DNA from: CALAMC01 sp964459465
GTDB lineage: Bacteria; Zixibacteria; MSB-5A5; GN15; PGXB01
NCBI GenBank assembly: GCA_964459465.1
Contig: CAYWLR010000003.1
Span: 62,001-126,000 of the forward strand
Direction of reading: 5' to 3'
DNA: 64,000 nucleotides
Under the pieces are notes generated by a model, which saw only the letters and a list, made by a program, of their open reading frames with translations, was not told where the DNA came from and made no database searches. This document shows, piece by piece, positions 41,066 through 49,157 of this stretch; the stretch's first letter is position 1; each line of letters opens with the position of its first letter. Both the position numbers and the translations under genes were made by a program.

Positions 41066-42778
41066 ATGAAGCAGGAAAACCAGTTGCCCGGCCAGTCAAA
41101 TGGCTTCAGGATTAATTCCCGGCATTATCAGGACTTGAAAAGAAAAAACATTATTCGTCTGTTTTTGACCTACCTGGCTCCCATAATCATCATTTCCGTT
41201 TATTTTTTAATACAAAACAACGCCGTCGTTTCCGAAAGTCGTCGTTTACACCTTAAAGCTATTGCCGAAAATCAGGCCAATCTGCTTGATTTGTTTCTAA
41301 ACGAACGTCTGGTCAACCTGTCCAATCTGATTAATGACCCCCGGCTCCAAATCCCGCCCGATGACTCCACTCTATACACCTCGCTGGCCAAACTCAAAAG
41401 CAGCAGCGCCGCCTTCATCGATATTGGGTATTTTGATTCCTCCGGCATACAGCTGTCATACAGCGGCCCTTTTCCGGACCTGGAAAAACAAAATTACCGG
41501 AATGAAGATTGGTTTAAAAAGCTTAGTTCGGAACGACGCGAATTTTTGATTACCGATATATACCTTGGGTTCCGGCAAAAACCCCATTTCACCATTGCCG
41601 TTAAACGCCCTGTCGAGGAGAACTTCATTATTTTCCGCGCCACTCTCGACCCCGGTAAAATGTATGAATACATCAGCGCCCTGGAAGGTTCCGGCGAAGT
41701 GAACACGTCCATCGTTAATACCGAAGGGTACTATCAGCTGGTCACGCCCCATATCGGAACGCCGCTGGAGTCCTCATCGTTCGTTCCGCCGCTCGAACCG
41801 CGCGTCGATGCCCAGAAAATAACCCTTGACGGCCGCACGTTCACCTACGGCTATTCCTGGCTGAAAAACGCCGGATGGGCGCTTATCGTCCAGCACCCGC
41901 GTCATGAAAGCTGGTCGTTCTTTTCGGGCGGGCAATGGAAAATCATGGTTCTCTCGGCCGTCATTCTGATTATCGTTTCCCTGGTTATCATACACCGCGC
42001 CCGGCAACTGGTCATCGTCCAGATTGAATCGGACCAGACCCGGGCACAATTGGAGCACGCCTCCAAACTGGCCTCGGTCGGAGAGTTGGCGGCGGGCATT
42101 GCCCACGAAATAAATAACCCGCTGGCCGTGATCAGTGAAGAAACCGGATTAATGAAAGATTATCTAAACCCGGAATTCGCACAAAATCTTAGTCGGGAAC
42201 AGATGATCGAGCATCTCGATACCATTCATGAAGCCGTCTTTCGTTGCCGTGATATCACCCGCAAACTGCTGAAATTTGTCCGTAAAAGTGACGTCGATTT
42301 GAAACCGCAACATGTGCATAGCCTGCTCGATGACGTCGTGGACGGAATCCTTGGCGATGAATTGTCCGTTTCCAATACCGAAATCGTCAGGAACTATGAT
42401 CCCCAAATCCCGGAGATTATAACCGACGGAAACCAGCTGCAACAGGTCATTCTCAATATCATCAAAAATGCCGCCGATGCCATCGGCGGCCGGCCGGGCC
42501 GGATTACGATTGAAACCAAACTTGACCGGGATGTCTACATCGCCATATCGGATACCGGCTGCGGTATGACGGCGGACCAGATGAACCAGGTGTTCATGCC
42601 GTTTTTCACGACCAAGGAAGTGGGTAAAGGCACCGGCCTGGGATTATCGGTAAGTTATGGTATCGTCAAAAATCTGGGCGGAACCATCATGGTCGAAAGC
42701 GAATACGGCAGGGGCAGCACCTTTACGATTGTTCTACCGGTGAAATTCAAATCAGGAATAAAACAGAAAAGCAGATAA
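41066..42778 (+). CDS. Cache-domain sensor histidine kinase
   Basis: A 570-residue NtrB-type kinase: membrane helix at about 30-50, an extracytoplasmic double-Cache sensor (55-285; YRNEDWFKKL, FTIAVKRPV and WLKNAGWALIVQHP are typical), a second helix at 292-312, a coiled coil, and a HisKA helix with ELAAGIAHEINNPLAV (His near 347). The ATPase domain has QQVILNIIKNAADAI, ISDTGCGMT and KGTGLGLSVSYGIVKNLGG. dCACHE domains often bind amino acids or organic acids; a transporter of carboxylate type is fused to a receiver domain two genes on (43432), the likely phosphorylation partner. Confidence 0.94.
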   Translation: MKQENQLPGQSNGFRINSRHYQDLKRKNIIRLFLTYLAPIIIISVYFLIQNNAVVSESRRLHLKAIAENQANLLDLFLNERLVNLSNLINDPRLQIPPDDSTLYTSLAKLKSSSAAFIDIGYFDSSGIQLSYSGPFPDLEKQNYRNEDWFKKLSSERREFLITDIYLGFRQKPHFTIAVKRPVEENFIIFRATLDPGKMYEYISALEGSGEVNTSIVNTEGYYQLVTPHIGTPLESSSFVPPLEPRVDAQKITLDGRTFTYGYSWLKNAGWALIVQHPRHESWSFFSGGQWKIMVLSAVILIIVSLVIIHRARQLVIVQIESDQTRAQLEHASKLASVGELAAGIAHEINNPLAVISEETGLMKDYLNPEFAQNLSREQMIEHLDTIHEAVFRCRDITRKLLKFVRKSDVDLKPQHVHSLLDDVVDGILGDELSVSNTEIVRNYDPQIPEIITDGNQLQQVILNIIKNAADAIGGRPGRITIETKLDRDVYIAISDTGCGMTADQMNQVFMPFFTTKEVGKGTGLGLSVSYGIVKNLGGTIMVESEYGRGSTFTIVLPVKFKSGIKQKSR

Positions 42779-42791
42779 AACGGGAGAATTT

Positions 42792-43349
42792 ATGAAAAAA
42801 GTCAAGGACCTGATGATTCCCCTCGAATCCTACCCCTCGGTGTCCGAAAACGCCACCCTGCTTGAGACCATCCTCGCCTTCGAGGAGGCGCTTCGTCAGC
42901 GGGACCGCACCCGCCAGCCGTTTCGGGCTGTCCTCGTACGAGACGCCCGGGGTAATGTTATCGGCAAAATCGGACAGCTGGCCTTCCTGAAGGCGCTTGA
43001 GCCCAAGCGGGCGATTTTGGAGGATCTGTCGAAAATTTCCCATGTCGGCGTTACCCGGGAATTTCTGGATTCGGTCGTCGCCAATTTCGAATTGTTCCGC
43101 CATGATTTCTGCGACCTGTGTTATCAGGCCCGCCAGCGGAAGGTCAAAGAGGTCATGCATCCGCTGACGGAGTTCATCGACCAGGATGCCTCGCTGGTCG
43201 AAGCCGTTCAAAAAATCGTTCTATGGCAGACGCTTTCGGTCCTGGTCAAGGAAAGAGACAAAGTCGTCGGGCTTCTACGTCTTTCGGACCTGTGCCAGGA
43301 AGTGGCCACGGAGATGAAACGGTTCACGACCGAAGGGCAGTGCAATTGA
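42792..43349 (+). CDS. CBS-domain-pair protein
   Basis: A 185-residue protein containing two CBS motifs: residues about 5-70 (VKDLMIPLESYPSV, AVLVRDARGNVIGKIGQLAFLKAL) and 120-180 (VKEVMHPLTEFIDQDASLVEAV, LSVLVKERDKVVGLLRLSDLCQEV). CBS pairs bind adenine nucleotides and often gate transporters or enzymes. The neighbour encodes an SLC13-type transporter with a receiver domain, so adenylate control of that transporter is a reasonable inference. It lies 13 nt after the kinase gene. Confidence 0.9.
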   Translation: MKKVKDLMIPLESYPSVSENATLLETILAFEEALRQRDRTRQPFRAVLVRDARGNVIGKIGQLAFLKALEPKRAILEDLSKISHVGVTREFLDSVVANFELFRHDFCDLCYQARQRKVKEVMHPLTEFIDQDASLVEAVQKIVLWQTLSVLVKERDKVVGLLRLSDLCQEVATEMKRFTTEGQCN

Positions 43350-43431
43350 TGGAAATAAAGGGATGAAAAATATCGGGGGATTGTCCCGATGCACCATGCA
43401 AATAAATTGACATTATTCGGAGTTGCCCATT

Positions 43432-45465
43432 ATGTCCAAAATATTATTGGTTGACGATGAAAACAACTTCCGGGTTTCTCTCGCCCAGAGGCTGAATATG
43501 CGGGGGTTCGAAACGCTCGACCTTGACAACGGTGAAGATGCTATCAAGGCCGTGCGCGGCGACCGCCAGATCGACCTGGTCCTGCTGGATCGGCAGATGC
43601 CCGGCATGTCCGGCGAACAGGTTTTGCGCGAAATCAGGAATTTCCGTCCGGAATTACAGGTCGTCATGCTGACCGCCCATGCCTCCCTTGATTCGGCTAT
43701 GGAAACCGGCAAACTGGAGGCCTATGCCTATCTGGAAAAACCATGCGAATTCGAGGAACTGGTCAAAGTTATCAATACGGCCCGCGAAGACAAAGCCCAT
43801 ATTCTGGCCAAACACGAAATCCCGCACGCCGAAAAAGGATCGGCTATAAAATGGCTTAAGGGGTCGCATAACAACCGCCCCGGAGTGATCATGCTGGGAG
43901 TGTTGCTTTTTGCCCTGCTGGTTCTGATGCCGACCCCGGAGCGGATGATGATGCTCATATCTTCACCTAAAACCGGTCAGCCCGGCGACGTTCAGTTTGG
44001 CTATGCCGATTACAGGAAAATGTCCGCCGGAGAAACCATTTCAACATACTATAGCCACAAAGCCGGGTTCGATGAAACCGTCACCGATGCCGACGGCAAA
44101 AAAGTAAAAATTCCCCTGACCCCGGAACAAACCGCCACACGCGCCAAAACCATGCTGGGTATTCTGGTCGTCGCCGCCCTTTTCTGGGCCAGTGGGGCGG
44201 TTCCGGTCGGGATTACGGCCCTCCTCGTCGGCGTGGCCATGTACTTCATGGGTGTCCTCAAACCAGATGACATCGCCTCGGCCTACGCCAAGGACGCTGT
44301 TATATTTATATTCGGTGTCCTGGCTATGGCCGCCGCCATCACCAAAACCGGCCTCGACCGCAGAATCGGTCTGCTGCTTCTGGGGCCGGCTAAATCGATC
44401 CCGAAATTATTATTTATTTTTCTTCCGCTCCTCGGTATCGCCTGTTCCTTTGTGTCCGAACATGCCTTGATTGCCTTTATCATGCCTCTGTTTATGATGG
44501 TGTATATGGCCTCTGTCAGATCCGCCGGAATAAAAAAAGACAAAGCCCTGGCGGCCATGCTGGTGCTGTCGATCTGTTTTGCGGCCAACTGCGGCGGGCC
44601 CGGGTCCCCGGCCGCGGGCGGCCGCAACGCCGTCATGATGGGTATCCTGGGTGATTACGGCATGGCCCCGACTTTCGGTCAATGGGTCCAGTACGGATTA
44701 CCCTTTGTGCCGGTTATGGGTCTGGTCATAGCCACCTATTTCCTTTTTGCCTTCAGACGGAAACTGGTAATAAAGTCACTCAACGCCTCATCAATTGTAA
44801 AGCAGGCGGCGGAAAAAATCGGCCCGATGAATAAAAATGAGTATATTACGGCCGCCATTTTGATATTACTGATAATAATGTGGATTACAACCAGTGACGT
44901 TTATGGCATGGGTGGTCCGGCTATTTTGAGTCTGGTTCTGTTGAACATATTCCGTATTTTGCGCTGGCGCGATATTGCCAAAATACCCTGGGATGTCGTC
45001 GCGCTATACGCCTCGGCCTGTGCTTTGGGCAAAGGCCTGGCCATGACCGGGGCGGCTCTGTTTCTGGCCGACAGTTTCATTTCCATCCTGCCTGATTTCA
45101 TGACTTCCGGTGAAGGTCTGGCGATTGCGGTCAGCCTCTTTACGGGTATCACGACCAATTTTATGAGCGACGGCGCCACCGTTTCGGCCATCGGCCCGAT
45201 CACCATTCCCATGGCGACCATATCCGGTACCCACCCGTGGATGATCGGTTTTGCCACAGCCTTCGCGTCTTCTTTTGCGCACATGCTGATCATCGGCACG
45301 CCTAATAATGCCATCGCCTACGCCATGGCCAAAGACCCCATCACCGGCGAACAACTGGTGACCCTGGGCGATTTTCTTAAACACGGAGCCGCTATCCTGG
45401 TTCTTTCATTTGTCGTCTTATGGGTCTGGGTGTTTCTGGGGTACTGGCAATTTATCGGATTTTAG
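43432..45465 (+). CDS. Response-regulator receiver domain fused to an SLC13/DASS-type transporter
   Basis: One uninterrupted 677-codon frame. Residues 1-118 are a complete CheY-like receiver: D8 and D9 (LLVDDE), phospho-acceptor D53 (LVLLDRQMPG), T81 (VMLTAH) and K103 (LEKPCE). After a 30-residue linker come about 12-13 membrane helices of the divalent-anion:sodium symporter type, with paired hairpin-like segments SEHALIAFIMP and TNFMSDGATVSAIGPI. In known SLC13 proteins the matching positions hold SNT sodium/carboxylate motifs; here they read SEH and SDG, so ion or substrate choice may differ. An additional soluble loop (about 165-235) follows the first helix. The start is the ATG at 43432 behind CGGAG; a TTG three codons earlier is less likely. 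I know of no characterised receiver-SLC13 fusion. Confidence 0.88.
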   Translation: MSKILLVDDENNFRVSLAQRLNMRGFETLDLDNGEDAIKAVRGDRQIDLVLLDRQMPGMSGEQVLREIRNFRPELQVVMLTAHASLDSAMETGKLEAYAYLEKPCEFEELVKVINTAREDKAHILAKHEIPHAEKGSAIKWLKGSHNNRPGVIMLGVLLFALLVLMPTPERMMMLISSPKTGQPGDVQFGYADYRKMSAGETISTYYSHKAGFDETVTDADGKKVKIPLTPEQTATRAKTMLGILVVAALFWASGAVPVGITALLVGVAMYFMGVLKPDDIASAYAKDAVIFIFGVLAMAAAITKTGLDRRIGLLLLGPAKSIPKLLFIFLPLLGIACSFVSEHALIAFIMPLFMMVYMASVRSAGIKKDKALAAMLVLSICFAANCGGPGSPAAGGRNAVMMGILGDYGMAPTFGQWVQYGLPFVPVMGLVIATYFLFAFRRKLVIKSLNASSIVKQAAEKIGPMNKNEYITAAILILLIIMWITTSDVYGMGGPAILSLVLLNIFRILRWRDIAKIPWDVVALYASACALGKGLAMTGAALFLADSFISILPDFMTSGEGLAIAVSLFTGITTNFMSDGATVSAIGPITIPMATISGTHPWMIGFATAFASSFAHMLIIGTPNNAIAYAMAKDPITGEQLVTLGDFLKHGAAILVLSFVVLWVWVFLGYWQFIGF

Positions 45466-45480
45466 ATAAAGGAGTTTGTA

Positions 45481-45969
45481 ATGTCGGACAAAATCAGATT
45501 GCTGATAGTTGATGATGAAGTCAAGTTCGTCGATTCCATCGCCCAGCGGCTGGAAATGCGCGGATTGGAGGTCACCAAAGCGTACTCCGGCAAAGAAGCC
45601 ATCGAAAAGGCCCGGCAGGAAAAATTCGACCTGGCCCTGCTCGATTTGAAAATGCCGGAAATGGATGGACGAAAAGTCCTGGAAGTCCTTAAAAGCGAAC
45701 ACAAGTATCTGGAAATTATTATCCTGACCGGCCATGGCTCCATGGATTCGGCCGTGGAATGCACCAAGCTGGGGGCTTATGGGTATCTGCCAAAACCATA
45801 TGAATTGGATAATTTGCTGGATGTTCTTAAAAACGCTTATCAGGAAAGACTCCGCAAAAAATTCCAGAAAAATCAGGAGCGACTTGACCAGATTATGAGT
45901 TTTGCCACCGGGGCCAGCCCCCTGGCCATCCTGCGCAAACTCCGGGAACTGGACGACGAGGCTAAATAG
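45481..45969 (+). CDS. Single receiver-domain response regulator
   Basis: The 162-residue protein has a full receiver (D11, D12, D55 in LALLDLKMP, T83, K105) and a basic, helical 40-residue tail with no recognised output domain. It resembles the receiver fused to the transporter at 43432 (shared AQRL-MRG segment and overall spacing), suggesting duplication. It starts 15 nt after the transporter gene with AAAGGAG upstream. It may be a phosphate sink, a relay, or act by protein contact. Confidence 0.93.
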   Translation: MSDKIRLLIVDDEVKFVDSIAQRLEMRGLEVTKAYSGKEAIEKARQEKFDLALLDLKMPEMDGRKVLEVLKSEHKYLEIIILTGHGSMDSAVECTKLGAYGYLPKPYELDNLLDVLKNAYQERLRKKFQKNQERLDQIMSFATGASPLAILRKLRELDDEAK

Positions 45970-46234
45970 AACCGGGCCAAAGACTTTAGTGGACGGGGGA
46001 GAATCTTGAAAAAATACCCCCGTCTAAAAATAAATATTTTATTAATTTTAATTCATTGTTATTCAGTGACTTACAAGGGCATTTTAAGAATTTATAAAAA
46101 TCCCCCCAAGGATAATCGAAAACAGCAATACGATTTTATTCACGCCTTTGTAATCTATACGCCCGAAACAGTTTATAATTCCTGCCAAAATTTAAACTTT
46201 TTTATATTTTTTTTGTTTAACATTTAAAATTTTA
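45970..46234. other. AT-rich gene-free stretch
   Basis: Very AT-rich compared with neighbours. A 73-codon frame opening with TTG at 46006 has a G-rich ribosome-like sequence before it, but its composition is that of non-coding AT-rich DNA (many Ile, Asn, Phe, Tyr, Lys). I do not call it. Confidence 0.4.
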
Positions 46235-46263
46235 TTGACAATTCATTCATAACTGACGATAAT
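46235..46263 (+). promoter_or_regulatory. Sigma-70-type promoter of the TetR gene
   Basis: TTGACA (46235-46240), 17 bp, GATAAT (46258-46263). The -10 box contains the first in-frame ATG (46262), so that codon cannot be the translation start from this promoter. Confidence 0.65.
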
Positions 46264-46303
46264 GTCGAATATGATGATAGCGTCACAAACAAATGGAGCG
46301 GCC

Positions 46304-46951
46304 ATGGATACTGAATCCGGCCCCAAATCGCGCCAGCAAAGGCGCCTGAATAAAACGAGAAAGAAATTGTTAAAAGCGGCCCGTGATGTTTTTTCCGAAA
46401 AAGGACTGGACTACGCCACTATCGATGAAATAACGGAGCGCGCCGATGTCGGTCGCGGTACGTTTTATTATCACTTCGATGATAAGGACGATCTGATTCG
46501 TTCCCTGACGACCAGTATCCTCGAGGAGTTGACGGAACAAATACAGCAACGCTGCAAGGACCTTGATGACCTGAATGCACTATTGGAAGCAATGATCAGC
46601 GGCCATATAGATTTTTTCCGGAATCGCTGGGCCGACTTCGTGATTTATTATCAGGGTCGGGCCGACATAACGCTGGAACAGGGGTATGAAGGTTTGGATC
46701 AGGCCTTTGTACCATACCTCGATAAAATCGAAACATTAATAGACGGCGCGGTGGAGCAGCCGATATCCAAACCGCGCCTGCGCCGTCTGGCCTGCGCCAT
46801 CGCGGGTTTCATCTCCGGGTACTACTCGTTTGCCAGTGTTGCCACCGACGACGAGGACGTGGACAAGTCCTTCATGTCGCTTAAAAGCGCCTTTGTCGCC
46901 AGCCTGGCTAAATTTATTCGGGAAGCCCTGCCGGGCGGACCGGTTAACTGA
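46304..46951 (+). CDS. TetR/AcrR-family transcriptional regulator
   Basis: A 215-residue TetR-type repressor. The N-terminal HTH is intact: RKKLLKAARDVFSEKGLDYATIDEITERADVGRGTFYYHFDDKDDLI, shown here only by its key parts, AARDVFSEKG, TIDEITERADVGRGTFYYHF. The C-terminal ligand domain is helical and not assignable to a ligand. I place the start at ATG 46304 because GGAG precedes it by five bases and because the upstream ATG at 46262 lies in the promoter's -10 box. Two alternative ATGs (46271, 46274) lie at the predicted transcription start. It may control the fasciclin gene or the biosynthetic cluster downstream. Confidence 0.92.
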   Translation: MDTESGPKSRQQRRLNKTRKKLLKAARDVFSEKGLDYATIDEITERADVGRGTFYYHFDDKDDLIRSLTTSILEELTEQIQQRCKDLDDLNALLEAMISGHIDFFRNRWADFVIYYQGRADITLEQGYEGLDQAFVPYLDKIETLIDGAVEQPISKPRLRRLACAIAGFISGYYSFASVATDDEDVDKSFMSLKSAFVASLAKFIREALPGGPVN

Positions 46952-47088
46952 AATGATAATGAATATTTGAAAGGATATATCGGTATCAGGAAAATGAAAA
47001 AGGGCTGACTCCTCAGGACGATCATCTAATGGATGATTTCCCCGGGTTGAGAATTGGCGCCTTGATACGACGGGTAATGGAAAATAAT

Positions 47089-47622
47089 ATGAACCATAAG
47101 ATATTGATAATACTCGGCATAGTTCTCCTGGTCATTTCGGCCGGTGTCGTTCTCGGCATTGACGAGTACGACCAAGAACCGATTATCACGGAGCAAAGCG
47201 AGACCGAACCGGTCGAAAATTATGACATTATGCGAACCGCCCGTGAGTACGGGACACTCGAAATGTTCGTCACCATGCTTCAGGAATCCGACCTGACCGA
47301 ATTACTTCGCGGCCAGGGACCTTTTACCGTTTTTATTCCTGACGATTCGGCTTTCAAAGCGCTCGATTCCAAATGGTTGAAACAGCTTCTGTCCGACCAT
47401 AAAGAAATAAAAAAATTGCTTGAGCGGCACATCGTAACCGACGCCGCGATAATTTTCGGTCGTGAAGAATCAATCGCGGTCGTATCCTTGAGCCAGGATA
47501 CTCTCTATATCACGGCCGACGCCGAAAAAGTAACTGTCAATGACGCCGAAATCCTCGACGAGGAAATCGAATGCTCCAACGGCATAATCCACGTTATTGA
47601 TGCGGTATTGATGAAACCATAA
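47089..47622 (+). CDS. Secreted or membrane-anchored fasciclin-domain protein
   Basis: A 177-residue protein with an N-terminal hydrophobic signal/anchor (MNHKILIILGIVLLVISAG) followed by one fasciclin (FAS1) domain from about residue 48. Key parts are TAREYGTLEMFVTMLQES, GPFTVFIPDDSAF, LLERHIVTDAA and the closing CSNGIIHVIDAVLMKP. FAS1 domains act in adhesion and surface binding. Start options are ATG 47089 or 47077; both give the same signal segment. The 137-bp upstream region contains ACTCCTCAGG, a sequence that recurs downstream of the gene within the inverted repeat at 47657. Confidence 0.88.
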   Translation: MNHKILIILGIVLLVISAGVVLGIDEYDQEPIITEQSETEPVENYDIMRTAREYGTLEMFVTMLQESDLTELLRGQGPFTVFIPDDSAFKALDSKWLKQLLSDHKEIKKLLERHIVTDAAIIFGREESIAVVSLSQDTLYITADAEKVTVNDAEILDEEIECSNGIIHVIDAVLMKP

Positions 47623-47656
47623 GCGGAAAGGAAAGGTAATCATCAGCCAACGGGCG

Positions 47657-47674
47657 GACTCCTCAGGCGGAGTC
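47657..47674. repeat. Short inverted repeat between fasciclin and SpeD-like genes
   Basis: GACTCC, loop TCAGGC, GGAGTC. There is no T-run, so a terminator is doubtful. The string ACTCCTCAGG also occurs near 47008, upstream of the fasciclin gene, so the element may be a repeated regulatory or processing site. Confidence 0.35.
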
Positions 47675-47714
47675 GGTCCAACCAAATTCACTCCTTATGA
47701 TTGGGATTTTGTAA

Positions 47715-48164
47715 ATGGAAAAGACTTTGACCAGAAATGCGGCCCACACTGCCGCTGTCATTGAGGCCAATAACCCGGCCTTCGACAAAAATGTGGACTA
47801 CAAGAATCTGACCGGTATCTGGGGCCTTGCCTGCAGTTTCGATATTTATGACTGTGACCCGGAAACGATCAGAAATGCCGACAAAATCAAGCAATTCGTC
47901 AAAGAGCTGTGCGACCTCATCGAAATGAAACGCTTCGGTGAAACGCAAGTCGTCAACTTTGGCGAAGACGAAAGAGTCGCCGGCTTTTCTATGGTGCAGC
48001 TAATCGAGACGTCCCTCATTTCGGCTCATTTCGCCGACCTGACCAATACCACTTACCTTGACGTTTTCAGTTGCAAGCCGTACGACCCGAAAGTTGTGGA
48101 AGATTTCGCAATGAAATTTTTCGGTGGCAAACGCTGTCTTTCGCACGTCAATATGAGATACTAA
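47715..48164 (+). CDS. SpeD-family pyruvoyl-dependent decarboxylase (AdoMet decarboxylase homologue)
   Basis: A 149-residue proenzyme. By spacing against bacterial AdoMet decarboxylase (catalytic S55, S63, H68, C83 in the Thermotoga enzyme) the residues S92, S100, H105 and C120 are all present. S100 is therefore the self-cleavage serine that becomes the pyruvoyl group. The residue before it is Thr (ETSLISAH) instead of the usual Glu (ESHISIH), and the family's His after the serine is Leu. SpeD homologues with altered active sites include enzymes acting on L-ornithine or L-arginine, so the substrate is open. No spermidine synthase gene lies nearby; instead a transferase, ligase and second decarboxylase follow. 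An N-terminal extension of about 28 residues precedes the core. Confidence 0.85.
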   Translation: MEKTLTRNAAHTAAVIEANNPAFDKNVDYKNLTGIWGLACSFDIYDCDPETIRNADKIKQFVKELCDLIEMKRFGETQVVNFGEDERVAGFSMVQLIETSLISAHFADLTNTTYLDVFSCKPYDPKVVEDFAMKFFGGKRCLSHVNMRY

Positions 48165-48167
48165 AGG

Positions 48168-49139
48168 ATGCTTACATTACGAATCGTAACCGACTTCGAA
48201 GAAGGTCGGCGGCTATGGCAAAAGCTTATGCCGCGGGAGTTGGTGAGCGACCTCTGGGAGTTTCGGCTTTGTTTCCACCGTCACTATAATCGCCCCCTGC
48301 GGTTTATAGTGGCCGAGGAGAATGACGAGACGGTCGGTTTCTTGCCCCTAAGCTGGGTGGAGGAAAAAAACAGCTTCGCCTATTTCCCCGGCGAAACCTG
48401 GCAGGGGAAAACCTGGCTGGAGCAGAACCGGGTATTCTGCCGCGATGAACGTGTCCTGGCCGCGATGATGGAAGCATGTCCCTCGCAGTACCACCTCCGC
48501 TACCTTCTGCCGCAGGTTGGCGTCGCCGGGATATCACACATCGTCGATGAAATAGGTTATCTGTTTAATCCCCCGGAGTTCGGCTATGATATGACCAATT
48601 ACTTCCGGCTGTTTTCCCATAAGACATACAAGAAAATCATGCGGGATATTGGGAAAATCAGGGAATCCGGAATGGCTTATCGCTATGACGACGTCGCCGA
48701 CTTCGACGCCATGGTGAAACTGAATACGGACCGGTTTGAACACAATTCGTACTTTTATGACACCCGGTTTCGCGAAAGCTTCCGCGATGTCATGAACCTG
48801 TGCCGCGACAACGGCTGGATGCGTCTGACCACCATTCTGGTCGGTGGCCGTATCGCCGCCGTTGATCTCGGTTGCATATATAATAATGTGTATACTCTTC
48901 TGGGCGGAGGCACCAGCGCCGATTTTCCGGGAATCGCCAAACTGATCAATCTGCACCACATGGAATATGCCTGTCAAAGGCGGTTCGACCGGGCCGATTT
49001 TCTGTGCGGCGACTTTTCTTGGAAGAGCCTCTTTCACTTGAGCCCCCGACCCCTGTTTTTAATGACCGACATGGCGGCCATGATGCCGCAATATAAAAAC
49101 GCCGACGAATCCGATAACATTTCTCACGCGGCGGGTTAA
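48168..49139 (+). CDS. GNAT/FemAB-like acyltransferase
   Basis: This 323-residue protein has the look of the FemAB/BioF2-type double GNAT fold: RFIVAEENDETVGFLPLSW in the first half and MRLTTILVGGRIAAVDLGCIYNNVYTLLGGG (strand-turn-strand with a bulge) plus a C-terminal RADFLCGDFSWKS in the second. Such enzymes transfer acyl or aminoacyl groups to amines. The start is 3 nt after the SpeD-like stop. No substrate can be read from sequence; context suggests acylation of an amine made by one of the decarboxylases. Confidence 0.75.
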   Translation: MLTLRIVTDFEEGRRLWQKLMPRELVSDLWEFRLCFHRHYNRPLRFIVAEENDETVGFLPLSWVEEKNSFAYFPGETWQGKTWLEQNRVFCRDERVLAAMMEACPSQYHLRYLLPQVGVAGISHIVDEIGYLFNPPEFGYDMTNYFRLFSHKTYKKIMRDIGKIRESGMAYRYDDVADFDAMVKLNTDRFEHNSYFYDTRFRESFRDVMNLCRDNGWMRLTTILVGGRIAAVDLGCIYNNVYTLLGGGTSADFPGIAKLINLHHMEYACQRRFDRADFLCGDFSWKSLFHLSPRPLFLMTDMAAMMPQYKNADESDNISHAAG

Positions 49140-49157
49140 CGACAAGGTCTTACCGAG

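Noticed and set aside
46006..46227. 73-codon frame with TTG start in the AT-rich region
   Set aside because: Amino-acid composition mirrors AT-rich non-coding DNA and no family is recognisable.
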